From Phycisphaerae bacterium (GTDB lineage: Bacteria; Planctomycetota; Phycisphaerae; Phycisphaerales; UBA1924), in NCBI GenBank assembly GCA_014192545.1, contig BJHL01000002.1, positions 450,863-514,862 of the forward strand: 64,000 nucleotides of DNA. Reading direction: 5' to 3'. Positions 46,106-55,456 of the stretch are shown one piece after another. Position 1 is the stretch's first letter. Each line of letters opens with the position of its first letter. Position numbers and translations under genes: made by a program. The notes beneath the pieces were generated by a model. The model was not told the DNA's origin, did not search any database, and saw only the letters and a program-made list of their open reading frames with translations.

Positions 46106-49100
46106 ATGCCCAACCCCACACTTTCCAATACATCGACTCTCCCCAAAGTAGATGTCATGTCGCGTGTCGCATCGGCCGCAGCACCTGCTATGTCGCAACC
46201 AGTCACTTCATCGTCAACTGCTCCCAATCACTCGCCGAATGCCCCCGCGTATCTGCGAGCAATTCGCGTGCGCGGCGCGCGTGAACACAATCTCAAGAAC
46301 ATCAGTGTTGAGATTCCGCGCGACAAGCTCATTGTGATGACTGGCTTGTCAGGCAGCGGCAAGAGCAGCCTTGCGTTTGACACGATCTTCGCTGAAGGCC
46401 AACGCAAGTACATGGAAAGCTTGTCGGCATATGCCCGGCAATTTCTCGATCAGCTCAAGAAGCCAGATGTCGATGAAGTCGAGGGCATCCCGCCGACGAT
46501 CGCTATCGAACAGCGCAGCAGCGGCAGCAATCCGCGATCGACCGTTGCGACGACGACGGAAATATACGACTATCTGCGATTGCTGTTTGCACGCTGCGGT
46601 AGGCCTTATTCGTGGGCGGCCACAAAGCTGAAGAAGGATGGAACGGTTCTTGAACGAAGCGGCAAGCCGATCAGTGCAACCAGCAGTTCGCAGATCGTGG
46701 ATGCCCTTGTCAATCGCGCGGCAAGCTCGAATGCCGCGCCTCGCGCGTTGATACTTGCACCCGTTGTGCGTGGCAAGAAGGGCTTTCACCGTGAAGTGCT
46801 TGAGGACCTGAGCCAACAAGGCTGGACGCGAGTGCGCGTGAATGGCGAGATCAAGGATTTGCGGGATGTGCTGAAGGAAACGGGCGAGAATCCGCTGAAG
46901 CTTGGTCGGCACGAAAAGCACACGATCGAAGCTGTGATTGATCGTCTGACGCTTGATGCTGAGAATCGCCAGCGCGTTGCAGAGAGCGTGGAATCAGCGA
47001 TTCGCTTGACTCGCGGCATCGTCATCGCGAGTATCGAAGACGCGGCGAAGCCCGGTACGTTCGTTGATCGCTCATTCAGCACACTTTTTGCTGACCCTGA
47101 GCATCCTGATGTTGCACTCGAGGAACTTGAGCCGCGTTTGTTCAGCTTCAATAGTCCGTTCGGCGCTTGCCCAGCATGCAATGGGCTGGGCACGCTGCTT
47201 GAACTTGATGAGCAAATGGTGATGCCCGACCCGTCAAAGGCGCTGAGTGAAGGCGCCATCGAGGCGTATGCAAAAAACGTAATGGTCAAGAGCTGGTTCA
47301 ATCGGGGCATTCGCAAATTCTGCAAATACTACAAAATCAACATCGACGCACCTGTAGCAACGCTTACGAGTGAGCAGCAACGAACCCTGCTGCACGGAGC
47401 GTCCGCGGAAGACGCCCGCAAGTTTGGGATGAAATGGCAGGGCGTCATTCCGGAACTGACGGAGTGGTGGAAGAAAACCGATAATGAATCCGTCAAAGAA
47501 TGGCTGAGCAAGTTCTTCACCGACAAACCTTGCACCACTTGCTGTGGCGATCGATTGCGAATCGAAGCATTGCACGTACTCATCGAAAGTGAGCACGCCG
47601 TCGCAACGTCGGAGGTTGCATCAACCAATGTGATCGGCAGGCCGCCGCAGACGGCATCCATCGCGAAGTCTCAAACGCCGCGACTGAAAACAAAGTCGAA
47701 GTCGGGAGCGACTGCTGGTGCGTATGACTCGCAAGCACTGACATACCTCAACATCGCGGAGTTTTCTAGGCTGAACATTACCGATGCGATCAGCTTTGCG
47801 TTGAAGCTCAAGCTGAGCCAGGAACAGCGAATCATCGCCGAACCGATCCTCAAGGAAATCAACAACCGCCTGCGCTTCCTCGCTGGAGTCGGGCTTGAGT
47901 ATCTTAATTTGTCCCGCAAAACGGCGACGCTTTCTGGTGGCGAGGCACAGCGCATCCGCCTTGCCTCGCAAGTCGGTAGTGGGCTTGTGGGTGCGTGTTA
48001 CGTTCTCGATGAGCCCACCATTGGTTTGCACCAACGCGACAACGCTCGCCTCATAGAAACACTGCGACACCTGACGGATATCGGCAATACGGTGCTTGTC
48101 GTTGAGCATGATGAAGACATGATTCGTGCCGCTGATCATGTGGTTGACGTAGGACCAGGGCCGGGGGTGCATGGCGGCACGATCGTGGCACAAGGCTCGG
48201 TTGAGCACATCATGAGCGTGCCGGCCAGCATCACCGGTGACTATCTCGCAGGTCGGCGGAAGATCGAGTTGCCGAGACAGCGTCGGAAACTCAACGAGAA
48301 ACAAGCCATTGTGGTGAAGGGTGCTCGCGAGAACAATCTCAAAGGCGTTGACGTTGCGTTTCCGGTGGGTGGATTGATTTGCGTGACTGGCGTCTCGGGC
48401 AGTGGCAAGAGCACGCTGGTCAACGACATTGTTTTGCGTGCAGTCAAGAACGCATTGCTTGGCACGCGTGAGACACCAGGCGAGCACACAAGCTTCAAGA
48501 TGAGTTCGACGATTGATCGTGTGATCGAGGTTGATCAGACGCCCATTGGTCGCACGCCGCGGAGCAATCCTGCGACGTACACCGGTTTTTTTGACGACAT
48601 TCGAAAGATTTTCGTGCAAACAAAGGAAGCGAAAGTTCGCGGCTACAAGCCCGGACGCTTTAGTTTCAACGTCCCCGGACAATCTGGTGGCGGTCGCTGC
48701 GAAGCCTGCCAGGGCCAGGGCCTCAAGAAGATCGAGATGCACTTCCTGCCCGACGTTTTTGTTGAGTGCGAAGTTTGCCGAGGCAAGCGATACAACCGCG
48801 AGACCCTCGAAGTCACGTATCGCGGCAAGAACATCAGCGATGTCCTCGACATGACTGTCGAGAACGCGATCGGATTCTTCGAGAACCACAACAAAGTCCA
48901 ACGCGTGCTGCAATGCCTGCACGACGTGGGTCTTGACTATGTGACGCTGGGACAACCCAGCACGCAGCTTTCAGGCGGTGAAGCACAACGCATCAAACTC
49001 GCGACCGAACTTGCACGCGGCACAAGCATCTTCGGCGGCTGGGATGGCCTCAAACAGGACGAGATTCGCAAGCATCAGGCAACGAAGCGAGCCGCGACAG

Positions 49101-49465
49101 CCGCGGAGTCCGACGGGCTCGATGATGGAGAAACTGAAGAATCGCCAGCGGAACATCGGCGAACTCCTGGCCGCGTATCTCCCTCGGCACCCACGCTGTA
49201 TGTGCTCGACGAGCCGACGACGGGGCTTCACTTCGAAGACATTCGCAAGCTCGTGGGCGTCATGCATCGCCTTGCGGATGCTGGCAACACGCTCATCGTG
49301 ATCGAACACAATTTGGATGTCATCAAGTGTGCCGACTACATCATTGATATGGGCCCAGAAGGCGGCGACAACGGCGGTATTGTCGTGGCGAAGGGCACGC
49401 CCGAAGAAGTGGCAAAGGTGAAAGCAAGCCACACAGGCCGATATCTCGCTCCGCTGCTCAAGTAA
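46106..49465 (+). CDS. uvrA: excinuclease ABC subunit A, unusually long
   Basis: 1119 residues from ATG 46106 against about 940-950 in the family; internal ATGs could shorten the Ser-rich lead. Two ABC ATPase modules: Walker [38 protein letters not shown] and [12 protein letters not shown], signatures [14 protein letters not shown] and [14 protein letters not shown], and [16 protein letters not shown]. Zinc modules CPACNGLG...CTTCCGDRL and [11 protein letters not shown]...[10 protein letters not shown] are present, but the usual CPxCG near CGRPYSW is missing. Insertions of about 50 and 60 residues lie after CCGDRL and before the last Walker B. It finds DNA damage and loads UvrB. Confidence 0.94.
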   Translation: MPNPTLSNTSTLPKVDVMSRVASAAAPAMSQPVTSSSTAPNHSPNAPAYLRAIRVRGAREHNLKNISVEIPRDKLIVMTGLSGSGKSSLAFDTIFAEGQRKYMESLSAYARQFLDQLKKPDVDEVEGIPPTIAIEQRSSGSNPRSTVATTTEIYDYLRLLFARCGRPYSWAATKLKKDGTVLERSGKPISATSSSQIVDALVNRAASSNAAPRALILAPVVRGKKGFHREVLEDLSQQGWTRVRVNGEIKDLRDVLKETGENPLKLGRHEKHTIEAVIDRLTLDAENRQRVAESVESAIRLTRGIVIASIEDAAKPGTFVDRSFSTLFADPEHPDVALEELEPRLFSFNSPFGACPACNGLGTLLELDEQMVMPDPSKALSEGAIEAYAKNVMVKSWFNRGIRKFCKYYKINIDAPVATLTSEQQRTLLHGASAEDARKFGMKWQGVIPELTEWWKKTDNESVKEWLSKFFTDKPCTTCCGDRLRIEALHVLIESEHAVATSEVASTNVIGRPPQTASIAKSQTPRLKTKSKSGATAGAYDSQALTYLNIAEFSRLNITDAISFALKLKLSQEQRIIAEPILKEINNRLRFLAGVGLEYLNLSRKTATLSGGEAQRIRLASQVGSGLVGACYVLDEPTIGLHQRDNARLIETLRHLTDIGNTVLVVEHDEDMIRAADHVVDVGPGPGVHGGTIVAQGSVEHIMSVPASITGDYLAGRRKIELPRQRRKLNEKQAIVVKGARENNLKGVDVAFPVGGLICVTGVSGSGKSTLVNDIVLRAVKNALLGTRETPGEHTSFKMSSTIDRVIEVDQTPIGRTPRSNPATYTGFFDDIRKIFVQTKEAKVRGYKPGRFSFNVPGQSGGGRCEACQGQGLKKIEMHFLPDVFVECEVCRGKRYNRETLEVTYRGKNISDVLDMTVENAIGFFENHNKVQRVLQCLHDVGLDYVTLGQPSTQLSGGEAQRIKLATELARGTSIFGGWDGLKQDEIRKHQATKRAATAAESDGLDDGETEESPAEHRRTPGRVSPSAPTLYVLDEPTTGLHFEDIRKLVGVMHRLADAGNTLIVIEHNLDVIKCADYIIDMGPEGGDNGGIVVAKGTPEEVAKVKASHTGRYLAPLLK

Positions 49466-49484
49466 AGTCGTCAGCCTTGATTGC

Positions 49485-49513
49485 TTGACATATTCATGCA
49501 TGATACGAATAAT
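49485..49513 (+). promoter_or_regulatory. consensus promoter of argR
   Basis: TTGACA (49485-49490), a spacer of exactly 17 bases and AATAAT (49508-49513) fit the housekeeping consensus at eleven of twelve positions. The predicted transcription start is about 49520, at the argR ATG (49519), which implies a leaderless or nearly leaderless mRNA. Confidence 0.8.
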
Positions 49514-49522
49514 CATGCATGA
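49494..49522. promoter_or_regulatory. twin-palindrome operator over the argR promoter and start codon
   Basis: The 10-base palindrome TCATGCATGA occurs at 49494-49503 and again at 49513-49522, centres 19 bases apart, together forming an 11-base inverted repeat with a 7-base spacer. Paired 18-bp ARG boxes usually have centres about 20-21 bases apart, so these are candidate ArgR autoregulatory sites (inference). Confidence 0.6.
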
Positions 49523-49983
49523 CTGACAAGTCCACCAGACACGCCCGCATTCGCGACCTGCTGCAACGCAAGCCGCTCCACAGCCAAGACGAACTTGCTG
49601 GCTTGCTGAACCGTGAAGGGTTCAGCGCAACGCAGGCGACGTTGTCACGTGATTTGCGCGAACTGGGCGTGTTCAAGGGTCCTGAAGGCTATCGCCTGCC
49701 CGAGCAGGTCGCGGCTGCTTCGGTCACGGCGACGATCGACGCAACACGCGAATCGCTGACAAATGCGATACGCGACTATTGCCGTAAAGTCACGCTTGCG
49801 GCGAGTATCGTCGTTCTGCACACCGGTCCGGGCGAAGCATCCGCGCTTGCGAACGAACTTGATCACGCCAACCTCTCAGGCGTTGCTGGCACCGTCGCTG
49901 GCGATGATACGATTTTTATCGCTTGCACAAGTGGCACACACGCGGCGAAACTCACACGAATTCTGCAAAGACTCAGAGGTTAG
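49519..49983 (+). CDS. argR: arginine repressor ArgR
   Basis: 154 residues from ATG 49519. The N-terminal winged helix (RHARIRDLLQRKPLHSQDELAGLLNREGF, then QATLSRDLRELGV) contains the SRDLRELG recognition helix. The C-terminal part has the arginine-binding, hexamer-forming core with HTGPGEASALANELDHA and GTVAGDDTIFIAC. It represses arginine synthesis genes when arginine is plentiful and probably its own promoter, which overlaps a pair of palindromes. It heads the argCBFG block and is separated from argC by 14 bases. Confidence 0.95.
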   Translation: MTDKSTRHARIRDLLQRKPLHSQDELAGLLNREGFSATQATLSRDLRELGVFKGPEGYRLPEQVAAASVTATIDATRESLTNAIRDYCRKVTLAASIVVLHTGPGEASALANELDHANLSGVAGTVAGDDTIFIACTSGTHAAKLTRILQRLRG

Positions 49984-49997
49984 AACAAAGGACTGCA

Positions 49998-51053
49998 TTG
50001 ACTGCAACCAATCCCATCCCAGTTGCCATCATCGGCGCATCAGGTTACAGCGGCGCTGAACTCGCAAGTTTGCTGCTTGCACATCCGCACGTGCGCATCG
50101 CTGGTCTCTTCGGAAGCGGCAAGAGCGAGAAGTCCGGCGGCTTGCCGCCGACGTTCGACGAAGTCTTCGCCAACTTCCGCAACGCGTTGCAGTTGCCCGT
50201 GCACACAAGCGACGTCGATGTTATAGCCAGACTCAAACCTGGTGCAGTTTTTTTGTGCACGCCGCACGAAGCGAGTCTGGAACTTGCACCACAGTTACTG
50301 GCTCGTGGGCTCACAGTCTTCGATCTGTCAGCAGCCTTTCGGCTGCGCGACGCAAGTGCATACACCACCTTTTACGGCTTCACTCACACACATACTCAGT
50401 TGCTTGAGACATCAGTTTACGGGCTTGCCGAGTTGCATCGCAAGCAGATTGCGACCGCTAATCTCATCGCGGTCGCGGGCTGCTATCCCACAAGCATCAT
50501 CCTACCGCTCGCGCCGCTTGTTCGCGCTGGAGCGATCGCCAAGGATGCTGATGGTTCATTTCGCAGGCCGATCATCGACGCGACCAGCGGCGTCAGCGGT
50601 GCCGGTCGCAAGGCCGAGCAACGTTTGCTCTTCTGTGAAGTTTCGCAGCAGGCCTACGGCGTCTTCAAGCACCGCCACCAACCGGAAATTGACGCGTACG
50701 CAGGCATTTCCACATACTTCACGCCGCACCTGGGTCCGTACGATCGCGGCATTCTCAGCACTATTCACATTGAACTTTCCGAAGGATGGACCGAGCAACG
50801 GGTACGCGAAACGCTCCACTCGGCGTATGGCCGCGAACCGTTCATCCACCTGTGCAAGGCTGGCGTATGGCCAGCCGTGAAGGATGTTGCGCATACCAAT
50901 CGAGTCGACATTGCACTCGCAGTCGACGCTCGCGGGCACTGCATCATCTCGAGCGCAATTGACAACCTGACGAAGGGTGCAGCAGGACAAGCCGTGCAGT
51001 GCATGAATATTCGACTGGGCCTTCCGGAAGTAACAGCGTTGCCCATTGCTTGA
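49998..51053 (+). CDS. argC: N-acetyl-gamma-glutamyl-phosphate reductase
   Basis: 351 residues from TTG 49998, chosen because AAAGGA stands five bases upstream and the family N-terminus (PVAIIGASGYSGAELASLLLAHP) follows directly; no ATG fits. The catalytic cysteine is in AVAGCYPTS, and GVSGAGRKAEQ, HRHQPEI and HLGPYDRGI follow as in the family. It makes N-acetylglutamate semialdehyde from the product of ArgB. It is 14 bases after argR and probably under the same control. Confidence 0.94.
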   Translation: MTATNPIPVAIIGASGYSGAELASLLLAHPHVRIAGLFGSGKSEKSGGLPPTFDEVFANFRNALQLPVHTSDVDVIARLKPGAVFLCTPHEASLELAPQLLARGLTVFDLSAAFRLRDASAYTTFYGFTHTHTQLLETSVYGLAELHRKQIATANLIAVAGCYPTSIILPLAPLVRAGAIAKDADGSFRRPIIDATSGVSGAGRKAEQRLLFCEVSQQAYGVFKHRHQPEIDAYAGISTYFTPHLGPYDRGILSTIHIELSEGWTEQRVRETLHSAYGREPFIHLCKAGVWPAVKDVAHTNRVDIALAVDARGHCIISSAIDNLTKGAAGQAVQCMNIRLGLPEVTALPIA

Positions 51054-51123
51054 CTCTTCAGCGTTGTTCCCATCCACCTCTCACTTATAACGATTCATCC
51101 CCCTGCTCACACCGACCCTCCAC

Positions 51124-51924
51124 ATGCCTCCAATCGTCATCAAAATCGGCGGCGTCGCCCTCGAACAGCAAAGCGCATCGCCCGTGTTATGGGAGCGTCT
51201 CATCGACCTTGCCCGCACCAACGACGGTGGACTCGTACTCGTTCACGGCGGCGGCAAAGCTGTTGATCGCCTTCTCGCGCAGCTTGGCATGCAGACCAAA
51301 CGTTTCGAGGGCCTGCGCATTACGCCGCCAGATCAGATGGATGTCATCGCAGGCGTGCTTGCAGGCACGCTCAACAAACAGCTCGTCGGCTGCATTAACG
51401 CCGCTCGCGCTGATGGCTCAGCGCGTGCGGTTGGCCTGTGCTTGGGAGACGGCGCAGCGTTGACAACCCCGCGGCAAACCGGTTTTCCTATCGATCTTGG
51501 TTGCGTCGGCGACGTCACCGGCGGCGACGCCCAGCTTCTCAAAGATCTGCTTGTTCGCAACTATCTTCCCGTTGTCGCGTGTGTTGGCATTGATCACGAC
51601 GGCTCGCTGCTGAACATCAATGGTGACGATGCGGCTGCTGGCGTCGCACGCGCACTTGGTGCCAAGTCGCTCGTGCTGCTGACAGACGTGCCGGGAGTGA
51701 TGGACAAGTCCAAACGCGTTTTGCCATCGCTTTCGCAGTCACAAGTGCGCGAGCTTGTGCAAGACGGCACCATCGCGGGCGGCATGAGCATCAAAGTCCT
51801 CGCCGCCGCAAGCACTGCGATGGCTCTGAACGCTCCTGTCACGATCATGTCCGGCTCCCTGACGAGCGATCTTGAACGCTGGGCAACCGGCGAGCAAGTC
51901 GGCACGAGTATTCTGCCAATCTAG
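51124..51924 (+). CDS. argB: acetylglutamate kinase
   Basis: 266 residues from ATG 51124. Amino-acid-kinase motifs are VIKIGGVALE, LVLVHGGGKAVDRLL (with the GG pair) and the ATP-binding DVPGVMDKS; SIKVLAAASTAM lies near the C-terminus. It phosphorylates N-acetylglutamate, the second step of arginine synthesis. Short N-terminus without the arginine-sensing helix of hexameric enzymes, so feedback inhibition may be weak or absent (inference). The gap to argC is 70 bases and to argF 72, so an operon is likely. Confidence 0.94.
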   Translation: MPPIVIKIGGVALEQQSASPVLWERLIDLARTNDGGLVLVHGGGKAVDRLLAQLGMQTKRFEGLRITPPDQMDVIAGVLAGTLNKQLVGCINAARADGSARAVGLCLGDGAALTTPRQTGFPIDLGCVGDVTGGDAQLLKDLLVRNYLPVVACVGIDHDGSLLNINGDDAAAGVARALGAKSLVLLTDVPGVMDKSKRVLPSLSQSQVRELVQDGTIAGGMSIKVLAAASTAMALNAPVTIMSGSLTSDLERWATGEQVGTSILPI

Positions 51925-51996
51925 ATTTCCAAATCCAACTCGCTATCAAGCAATGCCCTGAAACTCGCCGCCGCTTTCACGAATGATTGCATCACG

Positions 51997-53031
51997 ATGA
52001 CACCATCCACTCACCAACCCTATGTTCCAAACGCCGTGCTCGATCACGAGCCCTACGCAAGCGTGCGCGAGCTAGCTGGCAAGGACTTGCTCTCGCTCAC
52101 GCAACTCTCGCCTGTGTGCGTACGCGAGCTCTTCACCCTCGCGGCAACGATCAAAAGCAACCGCGTTGCATACTCGCAGCATTTAACGGGCAAACACGCC
52201 ATTCTCATCTTCGAGAAAGCCAGCCTGCGCACCCGCATCACGTTCGAAACCGGCTTCAACATGCTCGGCGCACACGCGATTTACATGGATCACAGCGTGC
52301 AACGGCTTGGCGAGCGCGAAGCCGTGAAAGACTACGCCAAAAACCTCGAGCGCTGGCTGCACTGCATCGTCGCGCGAGTGTACAGCCAGGCAATCGTTGA
52401 GGAACTCGCCGAGCACGCGAGCGTTCCCGTCATCAACGCGCTCAGCGAGCGCGAGCATCCTTGTCAGGGGCTCGCCGATCTCATGACGCTTTGGGAACAC
52501 GCGCCCGACTTCCGTGCTCACGGCAAGCGTCTTCGCATCGCATACGTCGGCGATGGCAACAACGTTGCACACTCGCTTATGCACGCTGCTGCATTGTGCG
52601 GCTGTGACATCACCGTCATCACGCCCAAGAAGTACGAGCCGCTCGAAGCGTTTGTTGATGAAACCACAAACATCGCGGAAGCAACCGGCTCGACGCTCAA
52701 CGTGACGAACAAACTCAGCGCTGTCGAAGGCCATCACGCGGTTTACACCGATGTCTGGGTGAGCATGGGTCAGGCTGACGAAGCCGGCAAACGCCTGAAG
52801 GTCTTTAGCGACTACCAGATCGATGCTGATCTGATGGCAACTGCTTCAAAAGGTCTTGCCTCAAGCTGGGGCCCAGCCAAATTCATGCACTGCCTTCCGG
52901 CTCGGCGAGGTGTCGAAGTGACTGATGAAGTCATCGACGCACCCAGCAGCATTGTGTACGCTCAAGCAGAAAACCGGCTGCACGCGCAGAACGCGCTGCT
53001 GGCGGCGATCCTTGGCAGCGTAAATCATTGA
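51997..53031 (+). CDS. argF: ornithine carbamoyltransferase
   Basis: 344 residues from ATG 51997. Carbamoyl-phosphate site: FEKASLRTRITFETG (SLRTR in place of the commoner STRTR). HPCQGLADLMTLWEH and YVGDGNNVAHSLMHAAAL follow, and DVWVSMGQ and MHCLPARRG near the end carry the ornithine-binding residues. The HCLPxRRG motif marks an ornithine rather than aspartate enzyme. It makes citrulline. About 30 extra residues stand at the N-terminus. It is followed by a 214-base gap holding an inverted repeat element before argG. Confidence 0.92.
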   Translation: MTPSTHQPYVPNAVLDHEPYASVRELAGKDLLSLTQLSPVCVRELFTLAATIKSNRVAYSQHLTGKHAILIFEKASLRTRITFETGFNMLGAHAIYMDHSVQRLGEREAVKDYAKNLERWLHCIVARVYSQAIVEELAEHASVPVINALSEREHPCQGLADLMTLWEHAPDFRAHGKRLRIAYVGDGNNVAHSLMHAAALCGCDITVITPKKYEPLEAFVDETTNIAEATGSTLNVTNKLSAVEGHHAVYTDVWVSMGQADEAGKRLKVFSDYQIDADLMATASKGLASSWGPAKFMHCLPARRGVEVTDEVIDAPSSIVYAQAENRLHAQNALLAAILGSVNH

Positions 53032-53038
53032 AGCAATC

Positions 53039-53215
53039 ATCACCACAGAGGCACAGAGACACAGAGACACGGGAGAAGACCAGAGGAACCAGACCGGGCA
53101 GAGCAGGTGAGCACATGCGTTGTCGCAGACTCTCCGTCTCACTCTAAATCGCCGAACACTTCTTTCCATTTTCTATGCAACTCGACTCTCTGTGCCTCTG
53201 TGTCTTTGTGGTGAT
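53039..53215. repeat. 177-base inverted-repeat element between argF and argG
   Basis: The left arm (53039-53067, beginning ATCACCACAGAGGCACAG) and the right arm (53187-53215 on the opposite strand) match at 26 of 29 positions. The interior has no open frame. The CACAGAGGCACAGAGACAC style recurs in environmental bacteria as a dispersed repeat (established anecdotally, not checked here). Confidence 0.7.
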
Positions 53216-53245
53216 CGAGCACGTATCACATCAAGAAAGGTCCCC

Positions 53246-54466
53246 ATGTCCACAAAACGCATCGCTCTCGCATATTCCGGCGGTCTTGACACGTCCTGCA
53301 TCGTCCCATGGCTCAAAGAAAACATCCCCGGCGCGGAAGTTGTCTGCGTAGTGGGCGACGTTGGCCAAGGCTCCGACGAACTCGCGGGCGTTGACAAAAA
53401 GGCGAAAGACTCCGGCGCTGTCGAGTGCCACATCGTCGATCTCAAGAAAGAATTCGTCGACGAATTCGTCATGCCCACCATGATCGCCGGCGCAAAGTAC
53501 GAAGGCCGCTACCTACTCGGCACCGCAATCGCCCGCCCTGTGCTCGCGCGAGGTCAAGTCATCGTCGCCAAGCAAACCGGCTGCACCGCACTCGCCCACG
53601 GCTGCACGGGCAAGGGCAACGATCAAGTTCGCTTTGAAAGTGCCTACGCCGCGCTCGCGCCCGAACTCGAAGTCATCGCTCCGTGGCGCATGGACCAATG
53701 GAAGCTCAGCGGCCGCATCGCGATGCTCGATTATCTCAAAGCCCGCAACGTCCCGACCACCGCCAGCGCGACCAAGATCTACTCGCGCGATCGCAACCTA
53801 TGGCACATCAGCCACGAAGGCGGCACGATTGAAGACCCCTGGAACGCGCCGCCCGAAGACGCGTACATGCTCACCGTGCCCGTTTCGCAGGCTCCAAACA
53901 CGCACACCGATGTCACGCTCGTCTTCGAAAAGGGCCGCCCCGTCGCCCTCAACGGCAAGAAGCTCGAAGCCTGGCAGATCATCACCGAACTCAACGACAT
54001 CGCCGGCAAGCACGGCGTGGGTCGCGTTGACCTTGTCGAAAATCGCCGCGTCGGCATGAAGAGCCGCGGCCTCTACGAAACGCCCGGCGGCACAACCATC
54101 GTCGAAGGACTCCGCGCCCTCGAAGAACTCGTTCTCGACCGCGAAACCCTCCACTACCGCGAACACCTGGGTCTCACCTTCGCCGAACTCGTCTACGACG
54201 GCCGCTGGTTCACGCCGCTGCGCGAAAGCCTCTGGGCCTGCGCCGCCAAGATGAGCGAGCGCATCACGGGCGAAGTTGTCGTGCGTCTGTTCAAAGGTCA
54301 CGCAACCGCCGTGCAACGCAAGAGTCCCTACAGCCTGTACGCCGAGAAGATGGTCAGCTTCGAAGGCGAAGACGTCTACAGCCAGAAGGACGCCGGCGGC
54401 TTCATTCGCTTGCTCAGCCTGCCCGAACGCATCCGCGCCCTCAAAGAACGCGGCAGCGCGAAGTAG
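53246..54466 (+). CDS. argG: argininosuccinate synthase
   Basis: 406 residues from ATG 53246 (MSTKRIALAYSGGLDTSCIVPW). The PP-loop is YSGGLDTS; the frame is open upstream across the repeat element but that part is not protein-like. GCTGKGNDQVRFE, RDRNLWHISHEGG and EVVVRLFKGHA are family blocks. It joins citrulline and aspartate with ATP. argH is not in the window. It is followed by a three-unit tandem repeat and a strong terminator, which closes the arg block. Confidence 0.95.
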   Translation: MSTKRIALAYSGGLDTSCIVPWLKENIPGAEVVCVVGDVGQGSDELAGVDKKAKDSGAVECHIVDLKKEFVDEFVMPTMIAGAKYEGRYLLGTAIARPVLARGQVIVAKQTGCTALAHGCTGKGNDQVRFESAYAALAPELEVIAPWRMDQWKLSGRIAMLDYLKARNVPTTASATKIYSRDRNLWHISHEGGTIEDPWNAPPEDAYMLTVPVSQAPNTHTDVTLVFEKGRPVALNGKKLEAWQIITELNDIAGKHGVGRVDLVENRRVGMKSRGLYETPGGTTIVEGLRALEELVLDRETLHYREHLGLTFAELVYDGRWFTPLRESLWACAAKMSERITGEVVVRLFKGHATAVQRKSPYSLYAEKMVSFEGEDVYSQKDAGGFIRLLSLPERIRALKERGSAK

Positions 54467-54470
54467 TAGT

Positions 54471-54512
54471 CTTTGGTGGACGGCCTTTGGTGGACGGCCT
54501 TTGGTGGCCAGC
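54471..54512. repeat. three 14-base tandem repeats after argG
   Basis: CTTTGGTGGACGGC occurs twice exactly (54471-54484, 54485-54498) and once with changes (54499-54512). It begins five bases after the argG stop codon, ahead of the terminator. Confidence 0.8.
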
Positions 54513-54578
54513 CTTTCCCAGGCGGCTACCCCTCCTGCCTCTTCTACCTTACCTCCAAGTTCCAACAACCCACCACTC

Positions 54579-54606
54579 GGCACAGGCTCCAACCTGTGCC
54601 TTTTTT
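54579..54606 (+). terminator. Rho-independent terminator closing the arg block
   Basis: GGCACAGG and CCTGTGCC form an 8-base stem around CTCCAA and are followed by six T, about 115 bases past the argG stop. Confidence 0.9.
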
Positions 54607-54767
54607 CATTTCCGTCCTCAAACACCCCCAGTCGCCGCAACCTGTTCCGTTTATTCCACCTGCGCGGCCCGCCCACCACGCACCCGCCGCACACGCACGC
54701 ACCTGCACTCACTCGCATCACCCATTCCACCGATCTCCCTTTCGGCGACCGTCGCCCGGAGATTCCC

Positions 54768-55250
54768 ATGCCCACGCCCAGGCTCCACAAACCACGACGT
54801 TCCGGCTTCTCGCTCGTCGAGATCCTTATCGTCGTTTTCATCCTCGGCATTCTCAGCGCGATGGTTATCCCGCAGTTCTCCAGCGCAACCAGCGAAAGTC
54901 AGCAGCGCAACATCCAAGCTCAGCTTCAATCGCTCAACAACACCATCGAGCTTTACAAGAGCCAGCGACGCGGCGCGTTCCCCAACTTCGCCGCTGACGG
55001 CTGGGGCACACAGGCCGACACCACCGACCCTACCACGCGCACGCTCATTGGCCTGCGCTATATCAAAGAAGCTCCGCGCCACCCGCGCTACCCCACGGGC
55101 GACGCGAACGCAACAGCGGTGCAAGTTGTTACCGGCACCGTGCGCGGCCATGCAACGGCTGCCTGGGTGTGGAATAGCACCGCCCGTGAGCTTTGTGCCA
55201 GCTACTTCGCCGAAACTTCTGCCACAATGACTTACACCGCTACCGATTGA
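54768..55250 (+). CDS. type II secretion / type IV pilin-like pseudopilin (first of three)
   Basis: 160 residues from ATG 54768, with CGGAGA six bases upstream. A basic leader (MPTPRLHKPRRSG) is followed by the prepilin cleavage site and helix FSLVEILIVVFILGILSAMVIPQF; cleavage after G leaves F at position 1 and E5. The remaining 120 residues (TSESQQRNIQAQLQSLNNTIELYKSQRRGAFPNF) match GspG-like major pseudopilins. A prepilin peptidase is needed and is not in the window. It is the most divergent of three tandem paralogues. Confidence 0.85.
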   Translation: MPTPRLHKPRRSGFSLVEILIVVFILGILSAMVIPQFSSATSESQQRNIQAQLQSLNNTIELYKSQRRGAFPNFAADGWGTQADTTDPTTRTLIGLRYIKEAPRHPRYPTGDANATAVQVVTGTVRGHATAAWVWNSTARELCASYFAETSATMTYTATD

Positions 55251-55268
55251 AACCGATTCATTCACCGC

Positions 55269-55288
55269 AGTCGCGAGAAATCGCGGCT
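55269..55288 (+). other. GAAA-capped hairpin in the gap before the second pseudopilin
   Basis: An 8-base stem (AGTCGCGA / TCGCGGCT, one G-T pair) closed by a GAAA tetraloop. No T-run follows, so it is not a classical terminator. It lies in a GC-rich 206-base gap that can form more stems. Confidence 0.55.
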
Positions 55289-55456
55289 TGCAGGTTTGCG
55301 TTCGCGTCGCAGTCCGCCGGGTGGTCCGGCAGGCTACTCGCGGCGGCGACGGACCAAGGACCGAGCATTCGCCCATCGCTCGATTCTCTTGGCAGCACTC
55401 GAAGGCCTCGTGCGGGAAACACGATGCCAACGGTTTGATGGGCAGGAGCGATTCGC

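Noticed and set aside
55251..55456. Possible cyclic-di-GMP (GEMM-I) riboswitch before the second pseudopilin, since such switches control pilin genes and a GNRA hairpin is present.
   Set aside because: After the hairpin the sequence lacks the conserved GACGCAAAGCC stretch and the second-stem pattern, so only a hairpin is claimed.
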